A stretch of 48,425 nucleotides of DNA from Candidatus Fimimorpha faecalis. GTDB lineage: Bacteria; Bacillota; Clostridia; Lachnospirales; Lachnospiraceae. Shown here one piece after another: positions 27,820-35,305 of this stretch; position 1 is the stretch's first letter; every line of letters begins with the position of its first letter. Position numbers and translations under genes: made by a program. Below the pieces are notes generated by a model, which saw only the letters and a program-made list of their open reading frames with translations, was not told the origin of the DNA and searched no databases. Where the stretch lies: positions 1-48,425 of the forward strand of contig DVHN01000006.1 of the NCBI GenBank assembly GCA_018712075.1. The letters run 5' to 3'.

Positions 27820-29358
27820 TTAGTCTCCCAACGTCTTTTTCTGTACTACTTCTACTTTTTTCTCATAGCAGGAAAATGCTCTCTCCACAAAATTTTTCTC
27901 CAACTTTGGAGTAATGAAACTTACAACTGGTACAATAACCAAACCTGCTAACATTGCAAATGCTCCAGCAGTAATGGAAGATTGCAAGAAAGCTGGAAAA
28001 TAAGAGCGAAATGCCATATTAAGCACCATCACTCCAACTCCAAATATAAAACTTGCCCAACAAGCAGCTGTTGTTGTTTTCTTCCAATACAAACCATACA
28101 AAAACGGTGCTAAAAACGCTCCTGCCAATGCTCCCCAAGAAATTCCCATTAATTGTGCAATAAACGATACATTTTGCTTATACTGAATAACTGCAATTAC
28201 CGCCGAGATTGCAATAAATACTACAATTAAGCAGCGAATGATAAATACTTGCTTCTTATCATTCATATCTTTCATAATTGTTCCCTTTAAAAAGTCAATC
28301 GTTAACGTAGAACTAGAAGCCATAACAAGGGAAGATAATGTGGACATTGAAGCAGATAAGACTAAAATTACAGTTAATGCAATCACTACTGGAGATAAAT
28401 CTTCAAGCATAGTAGGAATAATGGAATCATACCCCCCAACTGCTAAATTAATCTTATCAGAAAATAAACGTCCAAATCCGCCAAGGAAATAACATCCTCC
28501 TGCTACAATTAACGCAAATATTGTAGAAATTACAGTACCAGTATTAATACTTTTTTCATTATTAATTGCATAAAACTTCTGCACCATTTGCGGAAGTCCC
28601 CATGTTCCAAGTGAAGTCAGAATAATAACACCCAGCAAATTCCATGGATCTGGTCCAAAAAAAGAAGCAAATGCACCTGGAGCAGAAGAGACCGTTGGAT
28701 CATTTACCGCAGCAAGGCCATTCAAAGCTTCCATAAATCCGCCCTTACTTGCCAGTACTGCTCCAATAATAACAACAATACCAACCAACATAATTATCCC
28801 CTGAATAAAATCGTTAATTGCCGTTGCCATATATCCACCGGCAATGACATAAATTCCAGTCAGTACTGCCATAATTACAATACAAATCGTATAATCAATA
28901 TGAAAAGCCATACCAAATAATCTCGAAAGACCATTATAAAGCGATGCTGTATATGGAATCAGAAAAACAAATGTAATAACCGACGAACCGATTTTCAATG
29001 CATTACTGTTAAATCTTGAACCGAAAAATTCTGGCATAGTTGCCGAATTCAAGTGCTGTGTCATAATACGGGTACGGCGTCCTAAAACAACCCAAGCTAA
29101 AAGAGAACCAAGAAATGCATTGCCAATTCCAATCCAAGTAGATGCAATTCCATATTTCCATCCAAATTGCCCCGCATATCCTACAAAAATAACTGCTGAA
29201 AAATAAGAAGTACCATAGGCAAATGCAGTCAACCAAGGTCCTACCGAACGTCCTCCTAGTACAAAGCCTCTTACATCGGTAGTATGTTTACGGCAATAAA
29301 ATCCAACTGCGATCATAATACCAAAAAACACACCTAAAAAAAGAAGTTTAATCAACAT
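27820..29358 (-). CDS. Sodium:solute symporter (SSS family)
   Basis: The 512-residue protein has about 13 transmembrane segments. The N-terminal FVLGGRSVGPWLTAFAYGTSYFSAVIFVG block, with Ser residues of the sodium/substrate site, and the AGGYMATAINDFIQGIIML segment place it in the SSS family near PutP/PanF. The substrate cannot be told from sequence: proline, pantothenate or carboxylates are possible. AGGAGGG precedes the ATG. It is monocistronic between a promoter within 29500-29528 and its own terminator. Confidence 0.88.
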   Translation of the reverse strand: MLIKLLFLGVFFGIMIAVGFYCRKHTTDVRGFVLGGRSVGPWLTAFAYGTSYFSAVIFVGYAGQFGWKYGIASTWIGIGNAFLGSLLAWVVLGRRTRIMTQHLNSATMPEFFGSRFNSNALKIGSSVITFVFLIPYTASLYNGLSRLFGMAFHIDYTICIVIMAVLTGIYVIAGGYMATAINDFIQGIIMLVGIVVIIGAVLASKGGFMEALNGLAAVNDPTVSSAPGAFASFFGPDPWNLLGVIILTSLGTWGLPQMVQKFYAINNEKSINTGTVISTIFALIVAGGCYFLGGFGRLFSDKINLAVGGYDSIIPTMLEDLSPVVIALTVILVLSASMSTLSSLVMASSSTLTIDFLKGTIMKDMNDKKQVFIIRCLIVVFIAISAVIAVIQYKQNVSFIAQLMGISWGALAGAFLAPFLYGLYWKKTTTAACWASFIFGVGVMVLNMAFRSYFPAFLQSSITAGAFAMLAGLVIVPVVSFITPKLEKNFVERAFSCYEKKVEVVQKKTLGD

Positions 29359-29481
29359 TTTTTATCCCTCCTGTGATGAAATTTTTTCATCCTTTTTCTT
29401 TTTTATTTTACCGCTTTAAAGCATTGTACCATAAAAGTGTTTCTTTTTCCAGTATTATTTTCAAAATTTATGTATAATTTT

Positions 29482-29553
29482 AAAGACAGGAAATGAATTG
29501 TTCTAATTGACATTTACATAATTGTCAATTTTTTCTTTCAAAGTCCTGTCTTT
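29482..29553. terminator. Nested inverted repeat between MATE and symporter genes
   Basis: The outer arms AAAGACAGGA (29482-29491) and TCCTGTCTTT (29544-29553) enclose inner arms AATTGACA (29505-29512) and TGTCAATT (29523-29530). The outer stem could end MATE transcription, while the inner palindrome coincides with the -35 of the symporter promoter. Confidence 0.5.
29500..29528 (-). promoter_or_regulatory. Putative promoter of the symporter gene
   Basis: On the minus strand a perfect TTGACA (29523-29528) is 17 bp from TAGAAC (29500-29505). The -10 is weak, which suggests activator dependence. The -35 is one arm of an 8-bp palindrome. Confidence 0.45.
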
Positions 29554-29572
29554 TTCTAATATTTTTGTTATA

Positions 29573-30916
29573 TTATTTTATTTGCGCTATTTTTTTCTTT
29601 TTGTTAAAATAGCTCTGTTGAATACAAATAATTGCAACAATTGCCATGATTCCTTCACAAATTGGACGAGCAAGAAAAATTCCCATCAAACCTCTTTTCA
29701 TTGGCAACAAATAAATGAACGGAACAAGTACTGCAATCTGCCATAGAAAGGACAGCAGAATTGCAATTTTTTCTTTTTGGATTGCCTGGAAATAAGAAAT
29801 ACTGATTAGAATAACGCTAACCGCAGGAGCAATGATAAAGTTTTGACGAATGGCAGACACTCCAATTGTCATCATAGCTGCATCCGCTCCAAATATCTTT
29901 AAAATCTGCTCTGGAAATAGTTCTACTAATACCCATAATAATCCTGTCAGTAATAGAGAAAATCCAATCGCCATACCCATCGTATGTAAAAACTGCTTTT
30001 CTTTTCCATCTTCATAATATTTGGATAAAATTGGGCGAATTCCTTGCCCAATTCCTCCCGCCAGCATCATAAAAAACATTAAGAGACTGGCAGTAACACT
30101 ATATACACTAATTGCTGTCGTTTGTCCCCATTGATTTAATGTTCGATTATAAACAATTACTACAACTCCAAGCAATAGTTGGATCAATCCTGCAATGAAT
30201 CCTCCCTTTACAATACGGGTACAGAGACGATCATCAATGATAAAAAATTTTTTTGCAATTTTAATTGGGCTTTTTTTACTCATAATATAACCGCTTGCTG
30301 CTAATGCAGAAATCATTTGAGCCATTACGCTTGCAATCGCAGCCCCTTTGACTCCTTGTTTCAATTCAACAACAAATATCCAGTCTAAAACAATATTGCT
30401 AACCGCTCCCAACGCCAAAATCAGAATTTCTTCTCTTATCTTTCCTCCGATACGAATAAAATCACAGAGAACTAATGTCACCCCTTGTGCCACACATCCA
30501 AGTGCCATAATCTCAAAATATTCTTTTGCATACACATAAGTTGATTCTGTGACTCCAAATAAAGTTAACCACTCTTCCATAAATACAAATAAAAAAATGG
30601 TTAAAAATATTTCCGATGCCGCAGTCATCAACAATGACATTCCAAATGTATGATTCGCCTTCCATTCTTTTCCCTTTTTTAAGTAGGCTTCAAAAATTGT
30701 CCTCCCTCCACCGTTACAAAATAAACCAGCTGCTGCTACTAGAAATGACAATGGATAACAAATGGAAAGCGCCGCTAATGCCACATTACCACTACAATTT
30801 CCAATAAAAATACGATCTACAATATTATACAGTGCTGTAACAAAAAGTGTCATTGCAGCTGGCACAGAATACGAAACAATGATCCATATAATACTTTTTT
30901 CTTTTTGCTCTTTCAT
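29573..30916 (-). CDS. MATE family efflux transporter
   Basis: The 447-residue protein has 12 predicted membrane helices in two halves. The N-terminal VPAAMTLFVTALYNIVDRIFIGN and LSFLVAAAGLFCNGGGR motifs are typical of MATE multidrug/Na+ (or H+) antiporters in the DinF/NorM-like branch of Firmicutes. GAGG precedes the start. It lies 39 nt downstream of a Crp/Fnr-type regulator on the same strand, so the two probably form an operon controlled by that regulator. The substrate is unknown. Confidence 0.9.
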   Translation of the reverse strand: MKEQKEKSIIWIIVSYSVPAAMTLFVTALYNIVDRIFIGNCSGNVALAALSICYPLSFLVAAAGLFCNGGGRTIFEAYLKKGKEWKANHTFGMSLLMTAASEIFLTIFLFVFMEEWLTLFGVTESTYVYAKEYFEIMALGCVAQGVTLVLCDFIRIGGKIREEILILALGAVSNIVLDWIFVVELKQGVKGAAIASVMAQMISALAASGYIMSKKSPIKIAKKFFIIDDRLCTRIVKGGFIAGLIQLLLGVVVIVYNRTLNQWGQTTAISVYSVTASLLMFFMMLAGGIGQGIRPILSKYYEDGKEKQFLHTMGMAIGFSLLLTGLLWVLVELFPEQILKIFGADAAMMTIGVSAIRQNFIIAPAVSVILISISYFQAIQKEKIAILLSFLWQIAVLVPFIYLLPMKRGLMGIFLARPICEGIMAIVAIICIQQSYFNKKKKIAQIK

Positions 30917-30955
30917 ATATACCTCTTTATTGCCAATTTTTTAACTGAATTTACT

Positions 30956-31639
30956 TTATTTATTTTGTTGAAAGTAAATTATCTCCAGCTGTTTTTTATT
31001 TTTAATCAAAATTTGCTTCTTTCTCACTTGAATTATCCCTTCTCTCTGGAGTTTCATAAGAGAACGAGAAAATGACGGTCTCGTTACACCGAAAAATTCT
31101 GCCATTTCTTCTCGTTTCGTATCCACATTTACGCATCCCGACTGATCGGCCATTTCCAATAAATACAAAGCTATTTTTTCTTCCAATGTACCAGCAGATA
31201 ATACATGCAATTTTCGCATTAAAAATAATGATTTCTGAGTTTGTAATTCCAGCAAATTTCTTAAAAGAATTCTATGATGTTCACAACTATTATGACAAAT
31301 ATTGAAGAGAAACTTCCATGGCATTGCCAATACCTCACATTTTACAGCTGCAATCGCATCATACCAATTGCTCTCTTCACTTCGATTTGGAAAAAGTCCT
31401 CCAAATATTTCATTTTCCCTTATTTCAAAAAACAAACTTCTTCGTCCTGATGGATGTGTTTTTGTAATCATCACCTTTCCTTTCAGCAGAATATAAAGAT
31501 AAGTAGGTGCATCTTCTTCTGAAAATATTGCTTGTTCTTCCTTAAATTCCTTTATCCGTGCTCCTGAACATCGCAGCATTTGCTCAATACCATTCTGCCC
31601 AATATTATGAAATAATGGAATCTCCGATGTAAGATTCAT
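30956..31639 (-). CDS. Crp/Fnr family transcriptional regulator
   Basis: The 227-residue protein has a cyclic-nucleotide-binding-like beta-roll (about 15-115, with YLYILLKGKVMITKTHPSGRR and EIFGGLFPNR), a dimer helix (about 120-150), and a C-terminal winged helix EEMAEFFGVTRPSFSRSLMKLQREGII (about 172-198). The effector pocket lacks the classic cAMP-binding RxS motif. The N-terminus lacks the four-Cys cluster of Fnr, so it is probably neither a true Crp nor an Fe-S Fnr. A GGGAG site precedes the ATG. It is upstream of the MATE gene. Confidence 0.86.
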   Translation of the reverse strand: MNLTSEIPLFHNIGQNGIEQMLRCSGARIKEFKEEQAIFSEEDAPTYLYILLKGKVMITKTHPSGRRSLFFEIRENEIFGGLFPNRSEESNWYDAIAAVKCEVLAMPWKFLFNICHNSCEHHRILLRNLLELQTQKSLFLMRKLHVLSAGTLEEKIALYLLEMADQSGCVNVDTKREEMAEFFGVTRPSFSRSLMKLQREGIIQVRKKQILIKNKKQLEIIYFQQNK

Positions 31640-31682
31640 TTGAAAGTCTCCCTTAAATCTTTATTGATATATAATATAAATG

Positions 31683-31708
31683 ATGGGGCTGTTCCAACAG
31701 CCCCCATA
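31683..31708 (-). terminator. Hairpin after the cupin gene
   Basis: ATGGGGCTGTT pairs with AACAG-CCCCAT (one bulged C) around CC. The stem is GC-rich, but only a weak U-tract follows on the minus strand. It lies between the cupin gene and the Crp/Fnr gene. Confidence 0.55.
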
Positions 31709-31734
31709 CTCAAACGTAAATAACCTTCATTCTT

Positions 31735-32061
31735 TCAATCTGGAACAATCAATGCAATAAACACTAAATCTTGATCACTTGTATTATCCAATCCATGTCC
31801 ATATCCATCTGGCGTATAAGTAATGTCTCCTACCTTTACTGGACGCTTCGTTCCATTGTCATTATATTCACCAGTACCAGAAATAATATAATACGTTTCG
31901 CTTTCTCCATGATGCTCATGATAACCTAATGTACATCCTGGTTCCAATGTTACTTCTGCAAATAGACGATTATTTCCATGTAGTTCCTTTTCTTCCAATA
32001 AGTGTTTAATAAGGACATGACCTTCTCCACCAGCCATATTCTCCACTCTATCAATTCTCAT
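31735..32061 (-). CDS. Small single-domain cupin protein
   Basis: The 108-residue beta-barrel has cupin motif 1 GCTLGYHEHHGESETYYIISG (metal ligands His-x-His and Glu, about 46-64) and motif 2 with PDGYGHGLDN near 90. The metal site appears complete. The function cannot be fixed; small cupins of this type include isomerases, dioxygenases and sensors. The start at 32061 is chosen for GGAG at good spacing; an upstream in-frame ATG adds 23 residues that look non-coding. A strong hairpin lies 50 nt upstream, and a Cys-containing small ORF lies further up. Confidence 0.85.
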   Translation of the reverse strand: MRIDRVENMAGGEGHVLIKHLLEEKELHGNNRLFAEVTLEPGCTLGYHEHHGESETYYIISGTGEYNDNGTKRPVKVGDITYTPDGYGHGLDNTSDQDLVFIALIVPD

Positions 32062-32367
32062 GACAAAAATCTCCTTTCTCAGCAAAAACACCATATCACA
32101 GTCATAATAGAGAAGCTGCACTGATCTCACGATCAGTGCAGCTTCAGAATCTTTTGTTCATTTGGAATACTTATGGGATATTCTAATAGATTCTTTTGAC
32201 TCTGGATACTAGAGTCATCGCACCAGAAAAAGCAATTTTACTTTTCTTTTTCTTTGAACGCGATATGTTTTGCTTGCTTTTCTTGCCTTTTTCTTTTTAT
32301 ATTTTTTGCAATGAAAAGATTATGCTGAGCTCACTGCTGCTCAGAACAATTTGTTACATGTTTTGGA
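32062..32367. other. Gene-free stretch with three hairpins
   Basis: No credible gene is seen. It holds a strong 15-bp hairpin (32112-32145), a 7-bp TGACTCT/AGAGTCA hairpin (32197-32217) and a 6-bp CTGAGC/GCTCAG hairpin ending at 32344. A T-rich plus-strand reading frame (32196-32393) has no ribosome site. The stretch is probably the 3' UTR of the small ORF plus the cupin leader. Confidence 0.5.
32112..32145 (-). terminator. Strong hairpin upstream of the cupin gene
   Basis: GAAGCTGCACTGATC (32112-32126) and its exact complement (32131-32145) form a 15-bp stem with a 4-nt loop. On the minus strand TCTCTATTAT follows. It could terminate transcription from the small-ORF promoter or attenuate cupin expression. 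Confidence 0.6.
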
Positions 32368-32490
32368 TTAAATATCCATTTCGTCAGTTGTAAGTTTTGC
32401 GTTGTTGGGAACATCAGTACAACAAATAGAATACGGCGACTTCTTATCTGCTGCTGGAGAACATTTTTGAGATTTACCCAAAAACTTCAC
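32368..32490 (-). CDS. Putative 40-residue Cys-containing peptide
   Basis: A GTG-initiated ORF of 40 codons reads MKFLGKSQKCSPAADKKSPY and then SICCTDVPNN... to a Thr/Asp-rich C-terminus. Cysteines are at 10, 23 and 24. Its composition is protein-like and unlike its AT-rich flanks. A near-consensus promoter lies about 125 nt upstream on the same strand. The ribosome site is weak (GGAA about 10 nt upstream). It is an isolated gene between the GGGtGRT gene and the cupin. No family was recognised; a metal-binding or modified peptide is conceivable. Confidence 0.45.
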   Translation of the reverse strand: MKFLGKSQKCSPAADKKSPYSICCTDVPNNAKLTTDEMDI

Positions 32491-32616
32491 TTTTTATTTT
32501 CCATTATTGTATCATTCGTAATATATCATAAATATACTTTTCTATATTATAAATAGAATATTATGATTATCTACTGACATACAACAATTGTATAGAAATT
32601 ATAAAGTGCTGAGAAT
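32491..32616 (-). other. AT-rich leader of the small ORF
   Basis: About 120 nt of very AT-rich sequence lie between the TATAAT box and the small ORF. It has a short self-complementary ACAATTGT and AT-only repeats, but no gene or clear structure. Confidence 0.4.
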
Positions 32617-32645
32617 ATTATACCAAGTTTTTGGTGTAATAGCAA
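32617..32645 (-). promoter_or_regulatory. Promoter reading toward the small ORF
   Basis: On the minus strand TTGCTA (32640-32645) and a perfect TATAAT (32617-32622) are 17 bp apart. The spacer holds the near-palindrome ACCAAAAACTTGGT, a possible operator. Confidence 0.65.
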
Positions 32646-32680
32646 CATATTTTTATAACTATTTTTAGGAATGAAACACT

Positions 32681-32795
32681 TATACCATTACTGATACCAG
32701 CCTGTAGTTCGCTGCACTTGGCGGTAAATACCCATGACTGGACTTTTACCAGTGATGCGTACCATGCTTGGCACATCATTAAAATGTGGACAACA
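32681..32795. repeat. GC-rich structured island, candidate interspersed repeat or ncRNA
   Basis: This roughly 115-bp block is near 50 percent GC in AT-rich surroundings. Three consecutive hairpins are visible: GATGTGCCA/TGGTAC-ATC (32754-32777), ACTGG/CCAGT (32737-32753) and TACC(A)GCC/GGCGGTA (32695-32726). Two overlapping minus-strand frames stay open but have no ribosome sites. Only one copy is in the window, so repeat status is inferred. Confidence 0.4.
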
Positions 32796-32823
32796 AAACT
32801 ACAAAATCAATTATTTTTCTACT

Positions 32824-32852
32824 ACAAAAGGGACTGCATCAAACAGTCCCTT
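32824..32852 (-). terminator. Terminator of the GGGtGRT gene
   Basis: On the minus strand AAGGGACTG (32844-32852) pairs with CAGTCCCTT (32828-32836) around a 7-nt loop, followed by TTGT. Confidence 0.85.
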
Positions 32853-32896
32853 AAATAAATCAATTTTCATTTTTCCTTGTAAATAAAGGGTTTCAA

Positions 32897-33907
32897 TTAG
32901 AACTTACCAGCCTTAGCTGCTTCTTCAATTCCAACTGCTACGGCTACGGTAGCACCAACCATTGGGTTGTTACCCATACCGATTAAGCCCATCATTTCTA
33001 CATGTGCTGGTACGGAAGAAGAACCTGCGAACTGTGCATCAGAATGCATACGTCCCATTGTATCTGTCATACCATAGGAAGCTGGACCTGCTGCCATATT
33101 ATCTGGATGTAATGTACGTCCTGTACCACCGCCAGATGCTACAGAGAAGTACTTCTTTCCTTGTTCCATACATTCTTTCTTATAAGTACCTGCTACTGGA
33201 TGCTGGAATCTTGTTGGATTTGTAGAGTTACCTGTAATAGAAACGTCAACGCCTTCTTTGTGCATAATTGCAACACCTTCTGTTACATCATTTGCACCAT
33301 AGCAGTTAACTTTTGCACGAAGTCCTTCGGAATAAGACTTACGGAATACTTCTTTTACTTCACCTGTGTAGTAATCCATTTCTGTCTCCACATAAGTGAA
33401 ACCATTGATTCTGGAAATGATCTGTGCTGCATCTTTTCCAAGACCGTTTAAAATAACACGCAATGGTTTTTTACGAACTTTGTTTGCCTTCTCTGCAATA
33501 CCGATTGCACCTTCTGCTGCTGCAAAAGATTCATGTCCAGCTAAGAAAGCAAAACATTCGGTATCTTCTTCCAATAACATCTTACCTAAGTTACCATGTC
33601 CTAAACCAACTTTACGTTGATCGGCAACGGAACCTGGAATACAGAATGCCTGTAATCCTTCTCCAATTGCTGCTGCTGCATCTGCTGCTTTTCTGCATCC
33701 TTTTTTAATTGCGATTGCTGCACCTACTGTATAAGCCCAACATGCATTTTCAAAACAAATTGGCTGAATCTTCTTTACCTGATCGTAAACATCTAAACCA
33801 GCGTCCTTTGTAATCTTTTCTGCTTCTTCCAGAGAAGCAATTCCATAACTATTTAAAACAGCATTGATTTTATCAATTCTTCTTTCATATGATTCGAATA
33901 AAGCCAT
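32897..33907 (-). CDS. GGGtGRT-family protein
   Basis: The 336-residue soluble protein contains the naming motif GGGTGRT near residue 280, along with CIPGSVADQRKVGLGHGNLGKMLLEE near 90, FLAGHESFAAAEGAIG near 125, and a Gly-rich C-terminus (GLIGMGNNPMVGATVAVAVG). The family is nearly always next to an NifU-like Fe-S scaffold gene, as here, but its biochemical role is unknown. I chose the ATG at 33907 because AAGGAGG precedes it; longer readings enter the structured intergenic element. It is transcribed after the scaffold gene and ends at a strong terminator. Confidence 0.87.
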   Translation of the reverse strand: MALFESYERRIDKINAVLNSYGIASLEEAEKITKDAGLDVYDQVKKIQPICFENACWAYTVGAAIAIKKGCRKAADAAAAIGEGLQAFCIPGSVADQRKVGLGHGNLGKMLLEEDTECFAFLAGHESFAAAEGAIGIAEKANKVRKKPLRVILNGLGKDAAQIISRINGFTYVETEMDYYTGEVKEVFRKSYSEGLRAKVNCYGANDVTEGVAIMHKEGVDVSITGNSTNPTRFQHPVAGTYKKECMEQGKKYFSVASGGGTGRTLHPDNMAAGPASYGMTDTMGRMHSDAQFAGSSSVPAHVEMMGLIGMGNNPMVGATVAVAVGIEEAAKAGKF

Positions 33908-33938
33908 TTTAGAAAAATCCTCCTTATTTATTTCGTGG

Positions 33939-34080
33939 CTGTTCAGTTCCCTCATAGTTACCCGCTTTTTGCGAAGCGAATGCACACAAAATCCTCGATT
34001 TCGACGCTGTAAAACTTGAACAAATAAACTCTGTTCTCGAGGTTCTGAATCGTTCCTTCATTTCTAACTATGTACAACAG
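33939..34080 (-). ncRNA. Multi-stem structured element in the leader of the GGGtGRT gene
   Basis: Nested pairings fill the intergenic space: CTGTT (33939-33943) with AACAG (34076-34080); CATAGTTA (33953-33960) with TAACTATG (34065-34072), 8 bp; CCTCGA (33993-33998) with TCGAGG (34037-34042); hairpin GAACA/TGTTC (34018-34036); hairpin CGCTT/AAGCG (33963-33978). A 45-codon ORF (33924-34061) spans it but lacks a ribosome site. It may be a cis-regulatory RNA or an interspersed repeat. Confidence 0.45.
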
Positions 34081-34096
34081 TCAATTTTTACGCTGA

Positions 34097-34789
34097 TTAT
34101 TCCTGACGTGGATCGATAATCTTTACTGCATCTGCAACACGGCCATACTGTCCTTTTGCCTTTTCCCAAGCAGTATTTGGATCATCACCCTTCTTAATGA
34201 AATCTGTCATCTTGCCCAAAGATACAAACTGATATCCAATAATTTGATCATCTGCATCTAAAGCGATTCCTGTTACATAGCCTTCTGCCATTTCAAGGTA
34301 ACGAGGACCTTTCTTCAATGTACCGTACATTGTACCAACCTGAGAACGAAGACCCTTACCTAAATCTTCCAAACCAGCACCAACAGGGAGACCTTCTTCA
34401 GAAAATGCAGACTGAGAACGACCATAAACAATCTGTAAAAATAACTCTCTCATTGCTGTATTGATTGCATCACATACTAAGTCTGTGTTTAAAGCTTCTA
34501 ATACAGTTCTTCCTGGCAGAATCTCAGATGCCATAGCAGCAGAATGAGTCATACCAGAACATCCAATTGTCTCTACCAATGCTTCTTGGATAATTCCTTC
34601 TTTCACATTTAATGTTAATTTACATGCACCCTGTTGTGGAGCACACCAGCCTACACCATGTGTAAGACCAGAGATATCGGATACATCTTTTGCTTTTACC
34701 CACTTTGCTTCTTCTGGAATTGGAGCAGCACCATGAGCAACACCCTGTGCAACTGTGCACATTTCTTCTACTTCGCGTGAATAAATCAT
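34097..34789 (-). CDS. NifU/IscU-like iron-sulfur cluster assembly scaffold protein
   Basis: The 230-residue protein has an IscU/NifU-N-like region with cysteines at 49, 77 and 106 (GWCAPQQGAC, ETIGCSGMTHSAAMASE, DLVCDAI), suited to transient [2Fe-2S] assembly. Cys56 is an extra nearby Cys. The C-terminal region (about 140-230) is an extension not found in IscU. An AAAGGAG site precedes the ATG. It is first in a pair with the GGGtGRT gene and separated from it by the structured element. No cysteine desulfurase is adjacent. Confidence 0.85.
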   Translation of the reverse strand: MIYSREVEEMCTVAQGVAHGAAPIPEEAKWVKAKDVSDISGLTHGVGWCAPQQGACKLTLNVKEGIIQEALVETIGCSGMTHSAAMASEILPGRTVLEALNTDLVCDAINTAMRELFLQIVYGRSQSAFSEEGLPVGAGLEDLGKGLRSQVGTMYGTLKKGPRYLEMAEGYVTGIALDADDQIIGYQFVSLGKMTDFIKKGDDPNTAWEKAKGQYGRVADAVKIIDPRQE

Positions 34790-34848
34790 TTTAAAACTCC
34801 TTTCGGTTCAATGAAATCTTCGGAGAACTTCAAACAGAATCCCCGACT

Positions 34849-34875
34849 ATGATAAGACTGTGAAAATCTTATCAT
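34849..34875 (-). promoter_or_regulatory. Inverted repeat upstream of the scaffold gene, possible operator
   Basis: ATGATAAGA (34849-34857), a 9-nt spacer and TCTTATCAT (34867-34875) form perfect 9-bp half-sites. They overlap AT-rich -10-like sequence downstream of TTGTGA on the minus strand. The half-site resembles iron-responsive (Fur-type) GATAAT elements, but the spacing is not that of a classic Fur box. Confidence 0.4.
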
Positions 34876-34923
34876 GCCTGTTTCTATTTTCTCACAAAAT
34901 CTGTGTTTCGTCTAGTCCTTTTT

Positions 34924-35142
34924 CTAATTTTCCCCATCTTTTTGCATTGGTCTTTGCCTCAATTTACGCATTAAGTCCCAAATTGTGTCATGCATCCACT
35001 CATTTTCGCCTTTTAATCGCTCGATTTCTGCCCCACTCTCCTCCAACTGTGCTTCTACCTCTTCCAATAGTTCTTCTAATTCTTGGATTCTTTCCCTGGC
35101 TTGTTTTAATTCCACTTCCAACTTTTCCCTTTCCATCGCCAT
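34924..35142 (-). CDS. Short coiled-coil protein
   Basis: The 72-residue protein is almost wholly a heptad coiled coil (about 3-60: EREKLEVELKQARERIQELE and onward), ending in a basic tail RKLRQRPMQKDGEN. AAGGAGG precedes the ATG at ideal spacing, which supports translation. It follows the terminator of the peptide-C39 unit, so it may be expressed separately. The function is not known. The highly charged, periodic composition also produces long open frames on the opposite strand, which are shadows. Confidence 0.68.
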   Translation of the reverse strand: MAMEREKLEVELKQARERIQELEELLEEVEAQLEESGAEIERLKGENEWMHDTIWDLMRKLRQRPMQKDGEN

Positions 35143-35167
35143 TGTTTCCTCCTTCTTTCTTATTTCT

Positions 35168-35206
35168 CAAAAAAGCAGAAAAGCTAACTTGCTTAGCCTT
35201 TCTGCT
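35168..35206 (-). terminator. Terminator of the peptide-C39 operon
   Basis: On the minus strand AGCAGAAAGGCTAA pairs over 14 bp, one of them a G-U, with TTAGCTTTTCTGCT (35193-35206 with 35174-35187) around a 5-nt loop, followed by TTTTT. Confidence 0.9.
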
Positions 35207-35227
35207 CTTTCAATCTCTCATATTTTT

Positions 35228-35305
35228 CTATATAAACAGAAATTTCTTGAGTTCATCCAATCTTTCACTCCCCAATCCCTTTTTTATAAAAACCTTCTCA
35301 ATCAT
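35228..35305 (-). CDS. Putative 25-residue peptide coupled to the C39 gene
   Basis: The ATG overlaps the C39 stop as TAATG, and GGGGAG lies 11 nt upstream. It encodes 25 residues, MIEKVFIKKGLGSERLDELK and then KFLFI, amphipathic and basic. Its stop is followed by the operon terminator. It may be a second peptide, an immunity peptide or a chance ORF. The repeated TAATG architecture is the main argument for it. Confidence 0.35.
   Translation of the reverse strand: MIEKVFIKKGLGSERLDELKKFLFI

Noticed and set aside
32196..32393. 65-codon plus-strand frame downstream of the cupin promoter region
   Set aside because: It has a Phe-rich translation of T-rich DNA, no ribosome site, and overlaps hairpins and the minus-strand small ORF.
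32659..32795. Open frames inside the GC-rich island
   Set aside because: Two overlapping frames are open by chance in a GC-richer patch. Neither has a start with a ribosome site and neither resembles a protein family.
33924..34061. 45-codon minus-strand frame across the structured element
   Set aside because: There is no ribosome site, the Ser/Arg/Thr-rich product has no recognisable pattern, and the RNA pairings explain the sequence better. It was kept only as part of the structured-element finding.
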